Shown: positions 37,136 to 47,073 of the stretch, piece after piece
Layout: every line of letters starts with the position of its first letter
Numbering within the stretch: position 1 is the first letter of the stretch
Source of the DNA: Rheinheimera salexigens
Lineage (GTDB): Bacteria; Pseudomonadota; Gammaproteobacteria; Enterobacterales; Alteromonadaceae
NCBI RefSeq assembly: GCF_001752395.1
Contig: NZ_MKEK01000001.1
Coordinates: 2,861,608-2,925,607, forward strand
DNA: 64,000 nt
Direction: 5' to 3'
The notes under the pieces: generated by a model
Seen by the model: only the letters and a program-made list of their open reading frames with translations
Databases searched by the model: none
Told to the model about the DNA's origin: nothing
Made by a program: the position numbers and the translations under genes

Positions 37136-37325
37136 TATTACCTACAACTATGCAATCTGTTCCTTAGTATGCCGTGCAGATAATCATTTGGTCAAGCAAG
37201 CAGCACTCCGCTAATTTTACTGGCATAATTGTTAGCTTAATAAAACCGCTGAAAATAGCCTAAAAACCTGACTTAAGTAGCCGTTAAGCTGTATTTTAAG
37301 GTAAACTTAACCAAACTGTACTTTA

Positions 37326-37355
37326 GTTATTAGCTAGTTATTAGCTAGCTAATAG
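37326..37355. repeat. short 11-bp direct repeats upstream of cmoA
   Basis: GTTATTAGCTA occurs twice head to tail (37326-37336, 37337-37347) and is followed by GCTAATAG. It lies in the 338-bp gap between the divergent cyclase gene and cmoA. The remainder of that gap, apart from the 12-bp array, shows nothing I can name. Confidence 0.5.
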
Positions 37356-37406
37356 AGTTTTTAGTGCTAATAAAAGCGATTAAGCGCTATTACCCCTTTC
37401 TATACT

Positions 37407-37490
37407 AAGAGATATGCTAAGGGGTATGCGTAGAGATTTACCAAGAGACATGCCAAGAGACATATAAAAAGATATGCAAAAAGACTCAAT
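37407..37490 (+). repeat. 12-bp tandem array spanning the cmoA start codon
   Basis: Seven degenerate 12-bp units, each close to AAGAGAYATGCN, at 37407, 37419, 37431, 37443, 37455, 37467 and 37479. Units carry an AGAG ribosome-site-like core and an ATG (or a one-base-off version) in fixed register. ATGs fall at 37414, 37426, 37450 and 37474; the last is the cmoA start. Confidence 0.7.
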
Positions 37491-38202
37491 TTACGCCGCA
37501 CCCCTAGGTGAAGTTCAAGATTTCCGCTTTGACGACCAAGTTGCCGATGTATTTCCGGATATGATCCAACGCTCTGTGCCGGGTTATCATACTATTATCC
37601 AAACCATCGGTAAGTTAACGGCAAAATACCAACAGCCTGATAGTTTATATTATGATTTAGGCTGCTCGTTGGGCGCGGCAACCTTAGCCATGCGCCGCAA
37701 TCTCACGGCCGAAAATTGTAAAATAATATCGGTTGATAATAGTAGTGCTATGGTTGAACGTTGCGAACGCCATTTGCAGTCATTTCGTTCTGACGTCCCT
37801 GTTGACGTGCAATTAGCCGATATTCGGCATATCGACATTAGCAATGCCGCAGTGGTGGTTATCAACTTCACGTTACAGTTTTTACCTAAAACCGATCGCG
37901 ATCAATTAATCCAGCAAATTTATAACGGCTTAAAACCAGGTGGTTTATTAATTTTATCGGAAAAGTTTATTCATTCTCAAACCACAGAAAACGAACTACT
38001 TATTGATTTGCATCATGATTTTAAACGCGCTAATGGTTATAGCGAGTTAGAAGTCAGTCAAAAACGGACTGCCTTAGAAAATGTGATGCAACCTGATACC
38101 TTGCAACAACATGCCCGTCGTTTAAGCCAGGCCGGTTTTAGCCAGCAAACAGTTTGGTTTCAATGTTTTAACTTTTGCTCGATGCTGGCTATTAAATCTT
38201 AA
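37474..38202 (+). CDS. cmoA: carboxy-S-adenosyl-L-methionine synthase CmoA
   Basis: Converts SAM and prephenate to carboxy-SAM for modification of wobble uridine in tRNA. The 242 residues have the methyltransferase fold with [28 protein letters not shown] and [10 protein letters not shown]. The start ATG lies in the sixth unit of a 12-bp tandem array; in-frame ATGs upstream are cut off by a TAA at 37465. cmoB follows 8 bp after its stop. Very secure. Confidence 0.95.
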   Translation: MQKDSIYAAPLGEVQDFRFDDQVADVFPDMIQRSVPGYHTIIQTIGKLTAKYQQPDSLYYDLGCSLGAATLAMRRNLTAENCKIISVDNSSAMVERCERHLQSFRSDVPVDVQLADIRHIDISNAAVVVINFTLQFLPKTDRDQLIQQIYNGLKPGGLLILSEKFIHSQTTENELLIDLHHDFKRANGYSELEVSQKRTALENVMQPDTLQQHARRLSQAGFSQQTVWFQCFNFCSMLAIKS

Positions 38203-38210
38203 GGTTGCCA

Positions 38211-39176
38211 ATGATTAATTTTAATGCGTTTTATGCCCAACTGGCGACAAACCGTTTAGCGCCCTGGTTAGAAACCTTACCGGCGCAACTTGCACTGTGG
38301 GCAAAACAGGCCTTACATGGCGACTTTAAACAGTGGCAAAAAGCCTTAGCCCAATTACCTGATACCACGCCATCTTTAATTGACTTAAAGTCTAGTGTGA
38401 CTTTTGGTCGTGATACCGATTTAACCTCTGGTCAAGCACCGCGCATTCAACATGTGCTGCAACAATTAAAACCCTGGCGTAAAGGTCCGTTTGATTTGCA
38501 TGGTATCGAAATTGATACTGAGTGGCGCTCAGATTTTAAATGGCAACGTATTTTGCCCCATATCACACCACTCAAGCAGCGCTACGTGTTAGATGTCGGC
38601 TGTGGTAGTGGCTATCATTTATGGCGCATGCGCGGTGAAGGCGCAGAATTTGTGGTGGGTATTGACCCTTCACAGCTTTTTTATGCCCAATTTAATGCTA
38701 TTAAACACTTTAATCCCGACCCACAGGTGAATCTGCTGCCCATTGGTATTGATGATATGCCGCCTTTACAGCAGTTTGATACGGTGTTTTCGATGGGTGT
38801 GTTATACCACCGCCGTTCACCACTGGACTTTTTACAGCAATTAAAACAGCAATTACGTCCTGGAGGCGAGCTAATACTGGAAACGTTAGTGATAGAGGGC
38901 GATGCCAATACAGTATTAGTCCCCACCGATCGCTATGCTAAAATGCGTAATGTCTGGTTTATTCCTAGTTGTGCTGCTTTAATACTGTGGTTAGAGCGCT
39001 TGGGCTTTAGTAATGTAAAAGTAGTAGATATTAACCAAACGACGTTAGACGAACAGCGTAAAACCAGTTGGATGGACACTGAAAGTCTGATTGATTTTCT
39101 GGATCCAAATGATCATAGTAAGACCATAGAAGGCTATCCGGCTCCCTTACGTGCCGTGATTACCGCCAATAGCTAG
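38211..39176 (+). CDS. cmoB: tRNA U34 carboxymethyltransferase CmoB
   Basis: Uses carboxy-SAM from CmoA to convert 5-hydroxyuridine to 5-oxyacetyluridine at tRNA position 34. The 321 residues show [24 protein letters not shown] and [13 protein letters not shown]. The ATG at 38211 has AAGG upstream; a TTG two codons earlier is in frame but less likely. Confidence 0.95.
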   Translation: MINFNAFYAQLATNRLAPWLETLPAQLALWAKQALHGDFKQWQKALAQLPDTTPSLIDLKSSVTFGRDTDLTSGQAPRIQHVLQQLKPWRKGPFDLHGIEIDTEWRSDFKWQRILPHITPLKQRYVLDVGCGSGYHLWRMRGEGAEFVVGIDPSQLFYAQFNAIKHFNPDPQVNLLPIGIDDMPPLQQFDTVFSMGVLYHRRSPLDFLQQLKQQLRPGGELILETLVIEGDANTVLVPTDRYAKMRNVWFIPSCAALILWLERLGFSNVKVVDINQTTLDEQRKTSWMDTESLIDFLDPNDHSKTIEGYPAPLRAVITANS

Positions 39177-39216
39177 CCTGCAGTGAAAGTCTGCTGACCA
39201 ACAACTTGAGAGTACT

Positions 39217-39633
39217 ATGCCAAATAAACAAAATTCTGACATAAGTAAGCTAATGCAAGAATCAGCTAACGACGCGGTGATTTATTGCCAACAAGAACAT
39301 AAAATAACGCTAGATCGCAGCATAGAAAGCTTACAACAGCTGGATAAGATCTTGGCTAAATTTCATCAACAAGAACAGCAAAAACCGCATGACGCAGAGA
39401 TATTATTTACTATCAGTAATATGTTTGCAGCCTATATAGGTGAAGTCTTTATTGCTAACGTGGGTGGTTCTTGGGCAAATAATGAAACAGATGCTAAAGC
39501 ACCGTTTATTTATATTCAGTTCGCAGATAAAGAATTTCCTTTTGCTTCAGTCTGTTATCATAAGATCATGCACGATAATACTATTAGTGTGTATGACTAC
39601 GTGATGCAAGCAATGGCAAATGCACTGCAGTAA
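39217..39633 (+). CDS. uncharacterised protein, DUF3806-like
   Basis: A 138-residue soluble protein. The N-terminal half is helical. The C-terminal half reads AAYIGEVFIANVGGSWAN, then FIYIQFADKEFPFASVCY and a helix ending YVMQAMANALQ; this pattern (GEV, GG-W, FPF) resembles DUF3806-type proteins, but I am not certain. No signal peptide. GAGAG lies before the ATG. It sits between cmoB and purM on the same strand; no link to either is evident. Confidence 0.65.
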   Translation: MPNKQNSDISKLMQESANDAVIYCQQEHKITLDRSIESLQQLDKILAKFHQQEQQKPHDAEILFTISNMFAAYIGEVFIANVGGSWANNETDAKAPFIYIQFADKEFPFASVCYHKIMHDNTISVYDYVMQAMANALQ

Positions 39634-39710
39634 AGCTTTAGTCTTCGCTGTTATACAGGTAAAATAACCACAATTTTAGACTTTCCACTTTTAGCCATTC
39701 GAGGACAGCC

Positions 39711-40754
39711 GTGAGCGAGCAAAAAACATCTTTAAGCTACAAAGACGCCGGAGTAGATATTGACGCAGGTAATGCCTTAGTTGATCGTATTAAAGGTGCG
39801 GTAAAACGTACTCGTCGCCCTGAAGTTATGGGTGGCTTAGGCGGCTTTGGCGCTTTATGCCAGATCCCTGCTGGCTATAAAGAGCCAGTGTTAGTCTCAG
39901 GCACCGACGGTGTGGGTACTAAACTACGCTTAGCCATGGATTTAAAACGTCATGACGGTGTGGGTATTGATTTAGTGGCCATGTGTGTCAATGACTTAAT
40001 CGTGCAAGGTGCTGAGCCATTATTCTTCCTCGATTACTATGCTACTGGCAAATTAGATGTTGAAACTGCTGCTGCCGTTGTTAATGGTATTGCCGAAGGT
40101 TGTGTTCAGTCTGGTTGTGCTTTAGTCGGCGGTGAAACGGCTGAAATGCCTGGTATGTATCATGGCGAAGATTACGATATTGCTGGCTTTTGTGTTGGTG
40201 TAGTTGAAAAAGCCGAAATTATAGATGGCACTAAAGTAAAAGCGGGCGATCAACTTATCGCGATAGCCTCTTCTGGTCCTCACTCCAATGGTTTTTCATT
40301 AGTCCGTAAAGTATTAGAATTCAGTGGCCAAAGCACTGAGATCCAACTTGAAGGCAAAACTGTTGCCGACCATTTACTTGAGCCTACCCGTATTTATGTC
40401 AAAAACGTGCTGCAATTAATTAAGCAATTGCCTATCCACGCTTTGTGTCATATCACGGGGGGTGGTTTTTGGGAAAATATTCCTCGGGTATTACCCGCAG
40501 ATACTAAAGCCATTATCGATGGTAAAAGTTGGCAGTGGCCTGCTATATTTAATTGGTTACAGCAGCAAGGCAATATTAGCCAACACGAAATGTACCGCAC
40601 CTTTAACTGTGGTGTTGGCATGATCGCGGTGGTGCCAGCAGAGCAATTACAACCTGCTTTAGACTTATTAACCGCAGCCGGTGAAACGGCATGGCACTTG
40701 GGTGAAATTCAAACTGCTACTGCAGATGATGAATTGGTTATTATTAACGAATAA
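39711..40754 (+). CDS. purM: phosphoribosylformylglycinamidine cyclo-ligase (PurM)
   Basis: AIR synthetase of purine synthesis, 347 residues. Conserved segments include [47 protein letters not shown] and [13 protein letters not shown]. It starts with GTG, with GAGGA 6 bases upstream. purN follows 8 bp after the stop. No clear PurR operator was found in the upstream 77 bp. Confidence 0.96.
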   Translation: MSEQKTSLSYKDAGVDIDAGNALVDRIKGAVKRTRRPEVMGGLGGFGALCQIPAGYKEPVLVSGTDGVGTKLRLAMDLKRHDGVGIDLVAMCVNDLIVQGAEPLFFLDYYATGKLDVETAAAVVNGIAEGCVQSGCALVGGETAEMPGMYHGEDYDIAGFCVGVVEKAEIIDGTKVKAGDQLIAIASSGPHSNGFSLVRKVLEFSGQSTEIQLEGKTVADHLLEPTRIYVKNVLQLIKQLPIHALCHITGGGFWENIPRVLPADTKAIIDGKSWQWPAIFNWLQQQGNISQHEMYRTFNCGVGMIAVVPAEQLQPALDLLTAAGETAWHLGEIQTATADDELVIINE

Positions 40755-40762
40755 GGCTCCTG

Positions 40763-41413
40763 ATGAAATCAATAGTCGTACTGATTTCTGGCAATGGCTC
40801 TAACCTGCAGGCGATTATTGATGCCTGCAGCAAGGGTTATATTCAGGGTGAAGTAAAAGCAGTAATTGCTAATAAAGACTCTGCATATGGCTTAACTCGC
40901 GCCAGCGAAGCCGGCATCCCAACTGCGGTACTTAGCCATATTGGCGCTGCCAGCCGAGAAAGCTATGATCAAAAACTTATTCAATCTATTGAACAATATC
41001 AACCTGACCTTGTCGTACTAGCAGGTTTCATGCGTATTTTAACGCCTGAATTTGTTAAACATTTTGATGGTAGATTACTTAATATTCATCCGTCGTTAAT
41101 GCCTAAGTATCCTGGTTTACACACCCATCAGCGAGCCATAGACGCAAAAGACACTGAACATGGTAGCAGTGTGCATTTTGTAACAGACCAGCTAGATGGC
41201 GGCCCAGTGATATTACAAGCTAAAGTGCCTATTTTTCCAGACGATGACATCACTAGCCTCGCCGAGCGGGTACATGAGCAAGAATACCGTATATATCCGT
41301 TAGTTATACGCTGGTTTTGCCAAAATCGTTTACAACAACGCGCTGATCAGGCATGGTTGGATGGTAATTTACTCAAGACTAATGGGTATGCCAATGATGA
41401 AGATGATAACTAA
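40763..41413 (+). CDS. purN: phosphoribosylglycinamide formyltransferase (PurN)
   Basis: Transfers a formyl group from 10-formyl-tetrahydrofolate to GAR. The 216 residues show VLISGNGSNLQAIID, the catalytic region LAGFMRIL and NIHPSLMPKYPG, and the Asp in VTDQLDGGPVI. The last 20 bp probably overlap the start of the DUF3108 gene. Confidence 0.96.
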   Translation: MKSIVVLISGNGSNLQAIIDACSKGYIQGEVKAVIANKDSAYGLTRASEAGIPTAVLSHIGAASRESYDQKLIQSIEQYQPDLVVLAGFMRILTPEFVKHFDGRLLNIHPSLMPKYPGLHTHQRAIDAKDTEHGSSVHFVTDQLDGGPVILQAKVPIFPDDDITSLAERVHEQEYRIYPLVIRWFCQNRLQQRADQAWLDGNLLKTNGYANDEDDN

Positions 41414-42191
41414 AACAAAATGGCGCCAGTTGGCGTCATTTTTCCTCCTTTCAGCCACTATTACCTGGCCAGCCGTTGCTGCGACATTAGATAGTTTTAA
41501 TGCCGATTATATTGTTTATCGTGCTGGCAAAAAGCATGGTGAAGCCAATCGTTATTTAAAACAAAATGGTACTGAATACGAGTTTGGTTACAGCAGTGCT
41601 ATAAAATGGTTATTATTTTCAGATAAACGTAGCGAAACGTCTCATTTTACGATTGTAGACAATCAAATAAAACCTAGCCAATATGTTATGGAGCGCTCAG
41701 GTACAGGGCCAAATAGGCATTATGAGTTACATTTGGACCATGACAAACTACAACTCGCTGTAGGCAAAAAAAGGCAACCGAAACCACTAAAATGGCAAGA
41801 TGATTTGCTGGATTTAATTAGCTATCAACTGCAGCTAAGCCTTGACCTGCAAGCCGGCAAAACAGAATTTAGTTATACCGTACTAAATAAGAATGGTAAT
41901 GCTAAGGTCTATAACTACAAAGTGATTGGCGAAGAACTCTTGCCACTGCCTTATGGCAATACTCGCACCTTGCGTATCGCTAGAGTCGAAGACAGTGCTA
42001 ATAGCGATAAACAAATTTATGCTTGGGTCGCCCCTGATTTAAACTATATGTTAGTACGTTTATGGCGTGGCGAAGATAATGTTGAGCAATTTGATGTCCA
42101 ATTGCATACCTTAACTTTAGAGCCTTCAACAGCAGAGCCGAAAACTGCAGAGCCGACACCTGACAACACAACTGAAGTTACCCTGCCTTAA
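41394..42191 (+). CDS. DUF3108 domain periplasmic protein
   Basis: An exported protein of unknown function that commonly lies after purMN in this bacterial group. A signal peptide (SFFLLSATITWPAVAA) is followed by the DUF3108 domain: FNADYIVYRAGKKHGEA, then ISYQLQLSLDLQAGK and YAWVAPDLNYMLVRL. The C-terminus is a Pro/Thr/Glu-rich tail. Several in-frame ATGs lie in the end of purN; I chose 41394 because GGGT is spaced 6 bases before it. ATGs at 41361, 41388 and 41403 are alternatives. Confidence 0.75.
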   Translation: MMKMITKTKWRQLASFFLLSATITWPAVAATLDSFNADYIVYRAGKKHGEANRYLKQNGTEYEFGYSSAIKWLLFSDKRSETSHFTIVDNQIKPSQYVMERSGTGPNRHYELHLDHDKLQLAVGKKRQPKPLKWQDDLLDLISYQLQLSLDLQAGKTEFSYTVLNKNGNAKVYNYKVIGEELLPLPYGNTRTLRIARVEDSANSDKQIYAWVAPDLNYMLVRLWRGEDNVEQFDVQLHTLTLEPSTAEPKTAEPTPDNTTEVTLP

Positions 42192-42200
42192 AATATTTTT

Positions 42201-42252
42201 AAGCCAACTGCCATTTTTGTACGTATAAGCGCGTATTAGCAGTTGGCTTTTT
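42201..42252 (+). terminator. terminator of the purMN-DUF3108 unit
   Basis: An 11-bp perfect stem AAGCCAACTGC / GCAGTTGGCTT (42201-42211, 42239-42249) with a 27-base loop, then TTTTT. It lies 9 bp after the DUF3108 stop. Confidence 0.8.
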
Positions 42253-42449
42253 AGTTATTATCGCGGCAAAACAACGCTATTGCCGCATAACAACTTGTTT
42301 ATTCATGCTTATACTTATCTTATGTAATTCCGCTAAATCCACTAAAGTGTAAAACTGTTTACTATCTTATCTGTGCTAGGTATTGCAACTTTTGCAAAAG
42401 CCAATTACTCTTACAAAATAGTGGTCTGACCTCTAATCTGGAGAATGTG

Positions 42450-44918
42450 ATGGATGCTGTTATTTTATCGGTGGTTTTAATCGCCGCAATTGCCATACTG
42501 GCTTACAATCGTGCTAGTTTAACTCTTTTTACTGCAGTTATCGCGGCAGTGCTTGTTGTCGGTAATCTGCTAGATATTATCGGCATAGTGCCATGGATAA
42601 TATTTGCCCTTATTGCCCTGCCATTAAATATTGCTTCTATTCGTCAGCGATATTTAACGAAACCTTTACTGGGTTTATATCGCAAAATTATGCCTGAAAT
42701 GTCCCGCACAGAAAGCGAAGCTATCGACGCTGGTACTACTTGGTGGGAAAGCGATTTATTTCGTGGCAATCCTGATTGGCTTAAAATGCATAATTTTCCT
42801 AAGCCACGCTTAAGTGCAGAAGAACAGGCATTCTTAGATGGCCCTGTTGAAGAGTTATTGGCCATGATTGATGATTGGCATATCACCCATGAACGTACCG
42901 ATTTAACTCCAGAAGTGTATCAGTACTTAAAGGATCACGGTTTCTTTGCCATGATCATTAAGAAAGAATATGGCGGTTTAGAGTTCTCTGCTTATGCCCA
43001 ATCTTGTGTGCTACAAAAGCTCACTAGTAAAAGTATGGTGTTATCAAGCATTGTCGGCGTACCTAACTCATTAGGCCCAGGTGAGCTATTACAACATTAC
43101 GGAACTGAAGAACAAAAAAATCATTATTTACCCCGTTTAGCCAAAGGCTTAGAAGTGCCTTGTTTTGCTCTAACCAGTCCAGAAGCCGGTTCAGATGCGG
43201 GTGCCATTCCTGATAAAGGTATTATCTGTAAAGGTGAATGGGAAGGTAAAGAAGTAATAGGTATGCGCCTGACATGGGATAAACGCTATATCACGTTAGC
43301 CCCTATTGCTACGGTATTAGGCTTAGCCTTTAAACTATATGACCCTGAGCAATTAATCGGTGAAGAAAAAGATTTAGGCATTACTTGTGCTTTAATTCCT
43401 ACTAGCACTGAAGGCGTGAAAATTGGCCGCCGCCACTTTCCACTAAACGTCCCCTTCCAAAATGGTCCTACCCAAGGTGACAATATCTTTGTACCCCTAG
43501 ATTATATTATCGGTGGTATTGATATGGCTGGCCAAGGTTGGCGTATGCTGGTGGAATGTTTATCAGTAGGCCGAGCGATTACGTTACCATCAAACAGTAC
43601 CGGTGGCATTAAAGCCGTAGCTTTAGCCACGGGTGCCTATTCACGTATTCGTCGCCAATTTAAAATACCTATCGGTAAAATGGAAGGTATTGAAGAGTCA
43701 TTAGCCCGTATTGGTGGTTATGCTTATATGGCAGATGCCTCTACGGTAATGTCTGTCGGTGCCATAGACTTAGGCGAGAAGCCTTCTGTTATCTCGGCTA
43801 TTACTAAATACCACATGACAGAACGCATGCGCCAAGCCATTACCGATGCCATGGATATTCATGGTGGTAAAGGTATCTGCATGGGACCAAATAACTATTT
43901 AGCTCGTGGTTATCAAGGTGCGCCCGTTGCCATTACGGTTGAAGGTGCCAATATTCTTACCCGTAACATGATCATTTATGGTCAAGGTGCCATTCGCTGC
44001 CATCCTTATGTATTAGCTGAGTTAGAAGCGGCACAATTAGATGATGAACTTGCGGCAGTTACTGCGTTTGATAAAGCCTTATTTGGTCATATTGGTTTTG
44101 CTATTAGCAACTTCTTCCGTACTTTCTGGTTATCATTAACCGGCGGCATTTTTAGCAATGCACCTTACAACGATGCAACGGCTAAATACTATAAACAAAT
44201 GAATCGTTTTAGTGCATCGTTAGCCTTAATGTCAGACGTGGCTATGGCTACGTTAGGCGGTGATTTAAAACGCCGTGAACGTATTTCTGCCCGTTTAGGT
44301 GATATTTTAAGTATGTTGTATTTAACCTCAACTGTACTTAAGCGTTACCAAGATGAAGGCCGTAAAATAGACGATTTACCTTTTGTGCAATGGGCTTGTG
44401 AAGACAATATGTACCGGGCACAGTTAGCGTTAAGCGAGTTATTTGATAACTTCCCTAATCGCATTATTGCCGCGGTATTAAAGCGTATCGTGTTCCCTTG
44501 GGGCCGTACATTACGTAAACCTTCAGATCAAGTTGAGCATAACGTATCGCGCATTATGCAAACCCCTAGCGAAGCTCGCTCACGTTTAGGTCATCATATG
44601 TATCTGAAAAACGAGCCTTTAAACTTATTAGGCCGCATGGAGCAAGTACTGCTAGATGTATTAGCGGCAGAGCCAATATTTGATAAAGTGTCTAAAGCCA
44701 GTGGTAAGCGTTTACCGTTCTATCGTTTAGATGAAGTGGCAACATTAGGCTTAGAGCTTGGCGTTATTACAGCTGCTGAAGCTGAAATACTGCGCACTGC
44801 CGAAACAGGTCGCTTATTTGCCATTAACGTCGATGATTTTGCAGCTGAAGATTTAGCAGCGGATAAAAGCTTAACCCAGCAAGGTTTAGGCGCCAATGAA
44901 ACCGACAAGGTTGCCTAA
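42450..44918 (+). CDS. fadE: acyl-CoA dehydrogenase FadE
   Basis: First enzyme of fatty-acid beta-oxidation in gammaproteobacteria, 822 residues. An N-terminal membrane-associated part (about 1-60, two hydrophobic segments) is followed by the acyl-CoA dehydrogenase fold: [15 protein letters not shown] motif (here [17 protein letters not shown]), [14 protein letters not shown], and the [16 protein letters not shown] region. A C-terminal extension typical of FadE follows. The ATG at 42450 has GGAG upstream; a GTG one codon earlier is possible. It ends at a strong terminator. Confidence 0.95.
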   Translation: MDAVILSVVLIAAIAILAYNRASLTLFTAVIAAVLVVGNLLDIIGIVPWIIFALIALPLNIASIRQRYLTKPLLGLYRKIMPEMSRTESEAIDAGTTWWESDLFRGNPDWLKMHNFPKPRLSAEEQAFLDGPVEELLAMIDDWHITHERTDLTPEVYQYLKDHGFFAMIIKKEYGGLEFSAYAQSCVLQKLTSKSMVLSSIVGVPNSLGPGELLQHYGTEEQKNHYLPRLAKGLEVPCFALTSPEAGSDAGAIPDKGIICKGEWEGKEVIGMRLTWDKRYITLAPIATVLGLAFKLYDPEQLIGEEKDLGITCALIPTSTEGVKIGRRHFPLNVPFQNGPTQGDNIFVPLDYIIGGIDMAGQGWRMLVECLSVGRAITLPSNSTGGIKAVALATGAYSRIRRQFKIPIGKMEGIEESLARIGGYAYMADASTVMSVGAIDLGEKPSVISAITKYHMTERMRQAITDAMDIHGGKGICMGPNNYLARGYQGAPVAITVEGANILTRNMIIYGQGAIRCHPYVLAELEAAQLDDELAAVTAFDKALFGHIGFAISNFFRTFWLSLTGGIFSNAPYNDATAKYYKQMNRFSASLALMSDVAMATLGGDLKRRERISARLGDILSMLYLTSTVLKRYQDEGRKIDDLPFVQWACEDNMYRAQLALSELFDNFPNRIIAAVLKRIVFPWGRTLRKPSDQVEHNVSRIMQTPSEARSRLGHHMYLKNEPLNLLGRMEQVLLDVLAAEPIFDKVSKASGKRLPFYRLDEVATLGLELGVITAAEAEILRTAETGRLFAINVDDFAAEDLAADKSLTQQGLGANETDKVA

Positions 44919-44947
44919 GCGCTAAGCTTAGCGGTGACAACAAACAA

Positions 44948-44976
44948 AACGCTGGCAACTTTGCCGGCGTTTTTTT
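44948..44976 (+). terminator. intrinsic terminator of fadE
   Basis: A 10-bp stem AACGCTGGCA / TGCCGGCGTT (one G-T pair), a 4-base loop, then a T run to 44976. It begins 30 bp after the fadE stop. Confidence 0.88.
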
Positions 44977-45073
44977 ATTACTACGCTAAACCCATCCAAA
45001 TACAGTACTATTACTATGAAGCGGTTAGTGTAATAGCCCCTTTTTAAACTAAGCACTTAGCTGTAAAACTAGG

Positions 45074-45108
45074 CACTAAGCACTAAGCATTCAACACTCA
45101 ACATTCAA
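45074..45108 (+). repeat. 7-bp tandem repeat array upstream of ABC exporter gene
   Basis: Five units: CACTAAG, CACTAAG, CATTCAA, CACTCAA, CATTCAA. It ends 18 bp before the ABC exporter start. Same heptamer family as the arrays at 53096, 58686 (reverse strand) and 59032. Confidence 0.75.
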
Positions 45109-45126
45109 GAAACTACAGGACAAGGC

Positions 45127-46933
45127 ATGGCCAGTATGCGGCGATCAGCTAAGCAACCTCAAACAACTAGACAGGCACATGCCACTTCGTTAAAGCAAAC
45201 ATTGGCCTTATTGTGGCCTTATTTATGGCAATTTAAATTTCGGGTTACTTTAGCTATTTTAGCGCTGATTGCCGCTAAATCAGCGTTGCTATTGATGCCT
45301 TTAGCCTTAAAGCACATTGTCGATTCGTTAGATGGAGCGCAAAGTAAAATTATTATTGTGCCGGTTGCCATACTTATTGCATACGGAGCGCTGCGTTTTG
45401 CGGGGGTGTTTTTTGGTGAAGTGCGTGATGCCTTATTTGGCCGTATTACCGAACACGCCATGCGCCAATTAGGCTTAAGAGTATTTAATCATCTGCACAG
45501 TTTAGAATTAGCTTTTCATTTAGATCGACAAACCGGTGGCATTAGCCGTGATATAGAACGCGGTACTAATGGCTTAAGTTTTTTAATGCGCTTTCTAATG
45601 TTTAATATCGCGCCGACTTTATTTGAAATTGCAGCTGTTACTATTATTTTTGCCACCTTATTTTCACCGTTATATAGCCTGATAACTCTGTTTGCTGTGG
45701 CGGTGTATATCTTTTTTTACTGTAGTAATAACCGAATGGCGCAATAAATACACCCGCGAGGCGAATCAAGCCGACAACACTACTAACAGCCGCGCTATCG
45801 ACAGCTTATTGAATTATGAAACGGTAAAATATTTTAATAACGAACAATATGAAGCCCGCACCTACGATAAATTTTTAGCCAACTGGGAGCAGGCTCGGTT
45901 AAAAAACCGTTTAAGCTTACTGGCTTTAAATTCTGGCCAAGCACTTATTATTGCTGGGGCTATTACCGCCTTAATGTGGTTAGCCGCCAGTCAAGTTGTT
46001 GAGAAGCAGCTTACCTTAGGCGATTTAATTATGGTTAATGCTTATATAATTCAGCTGTTTATTCCATTAAATTTTCTTGGTTTTGTCTATCGCGAAATTC
46101 GTCGGGCCCTAACCGATTTAGAAAATATGTTGGGGCTGTTAATGCGCCAACCTAAAATTAAGGATGACCAAAACGCCACCGAATTAAGCATAACAAAAGC
46201 TGCCATCCGTTTCGATAATGTCGATTTTGCCTATGACAGCAAAAGGCCAATTATACAAAAGCTTAGCTTTGACATCCCCGCTGGGCATAAAGTGGCTATT
46301 GTTGGCGCTAGCGGTGCCGGTAAAAGTACCATCAGCCGGTTGTTATATCGGTTCTATGATCTTGACAATGGCCAAATCTCAATTGACCAACAAAACATTA
46401 AAACCACCACTTTGGATAGTTTACGTAAAACCATCGCCATAGTACCGCAAGATACTGTGCTGTTTAATAGCAGTATCCGAGAGAATATTCGTTATGGTTT
46501 TCCTGATGCCACAGAGCAAGATATTGATACTGCAATAGATTTAGCTCACTTGCGCAAGTTTATTACTAGTTTGCCGCAAGGTGATGCTACTTTGGTGGGT
46601 GAGCGCGGTTTAAAAGTATCTGGCGGAGAAAAACAGCGTATTGCTATCGCAAGGGCTATATTAAAACGCGCGCCGATTCTAATATTTGATGAAGCAACAT
46701 CTGCACTTGATTCAACCGCAGAGCAAGCCATACTTAGTGCTATGCGCGATGTTGCGCGTAATCACACCAGCCTAGTTATTGCCCATCGGTTATCAACTAT
46801 TACTGATGCCGATAATATTATTGTGTTAAAACAAGGCCAACTGGTAGAGCAAGGTAGTCATCAACAACTATTACAGCTACAAGGTGAATACGCTAGAATG
46901 TGGCAATTACAACAACAGCAGCAAAGCCGTTAA
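45127..46933 (+). pseudogene. Atm1-type ABC exporter, frameshifted
   Basis: A half-size ABC exporter of the Atm1/HMT1 group (relatives export glutathione-linked or metal compounds). Frame 1 (45127-45747) encodes the first membrane helices up to LFAVAVYIFF; frame 2 (in effect from about 45719 to 46933) continues TVVITEWRNKYTREANQADN through the remaining helices and ATPase, with Walker A GASGAGKST, signature VSGGEKQR and Walker B ILIFDEAT. The typical Atm1 block IPLNFLGFVYREIRRALTD is present. The two frames join perfectly if one T is removed from the seven-T run at 45712-45718. The joined protein would be about 600 residues, normal for the family. Sequencing error, recent mutation or slippage are all possible; no other defect is seen. 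AGGACA precedes the ATG. Confidence 0.85.
45712..45718 (+). other. seven-T run at the frameshift site
   Basis: CTTTTTTTAC, where six T residues would keep the ABC exporter reading frame open. The extra base causes a stop at 45745-45747. Confidence 0.8.
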
Positions 46934-46952
46934 TTAGCTCTAGGTGCAATCT

Positions 46953-46985
46953 ACTGATTAGGTTGTTATTCTCAACCTAATCAGT
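46953..46985 (+). repeat. perfect hairpin after the ABC exporter gene
   Basis: A 13-bp perfect stem (46953-46965 and 46973-46985) with a 7-base loop, 20 bp after the stop. It is followed by AAAAAA with no T-tract. Confidence 0.5.
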
Positions 46986-47073
46986 AAAAAATACTATAGT
47001 ATTTATACCCTATATAGCACCACTGTTATCACCACCATTAGCACCATAACAATGATAAGTACAAGGTAGCCTT

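Noticed and set aside
45692..45730. Independent start for the second half of the ABC exporter at 45692
   Set aside because: The residues before the T run in that frame do not match the family, and those after it continue the first half exactly, so this is one frameshifted gene and not two.
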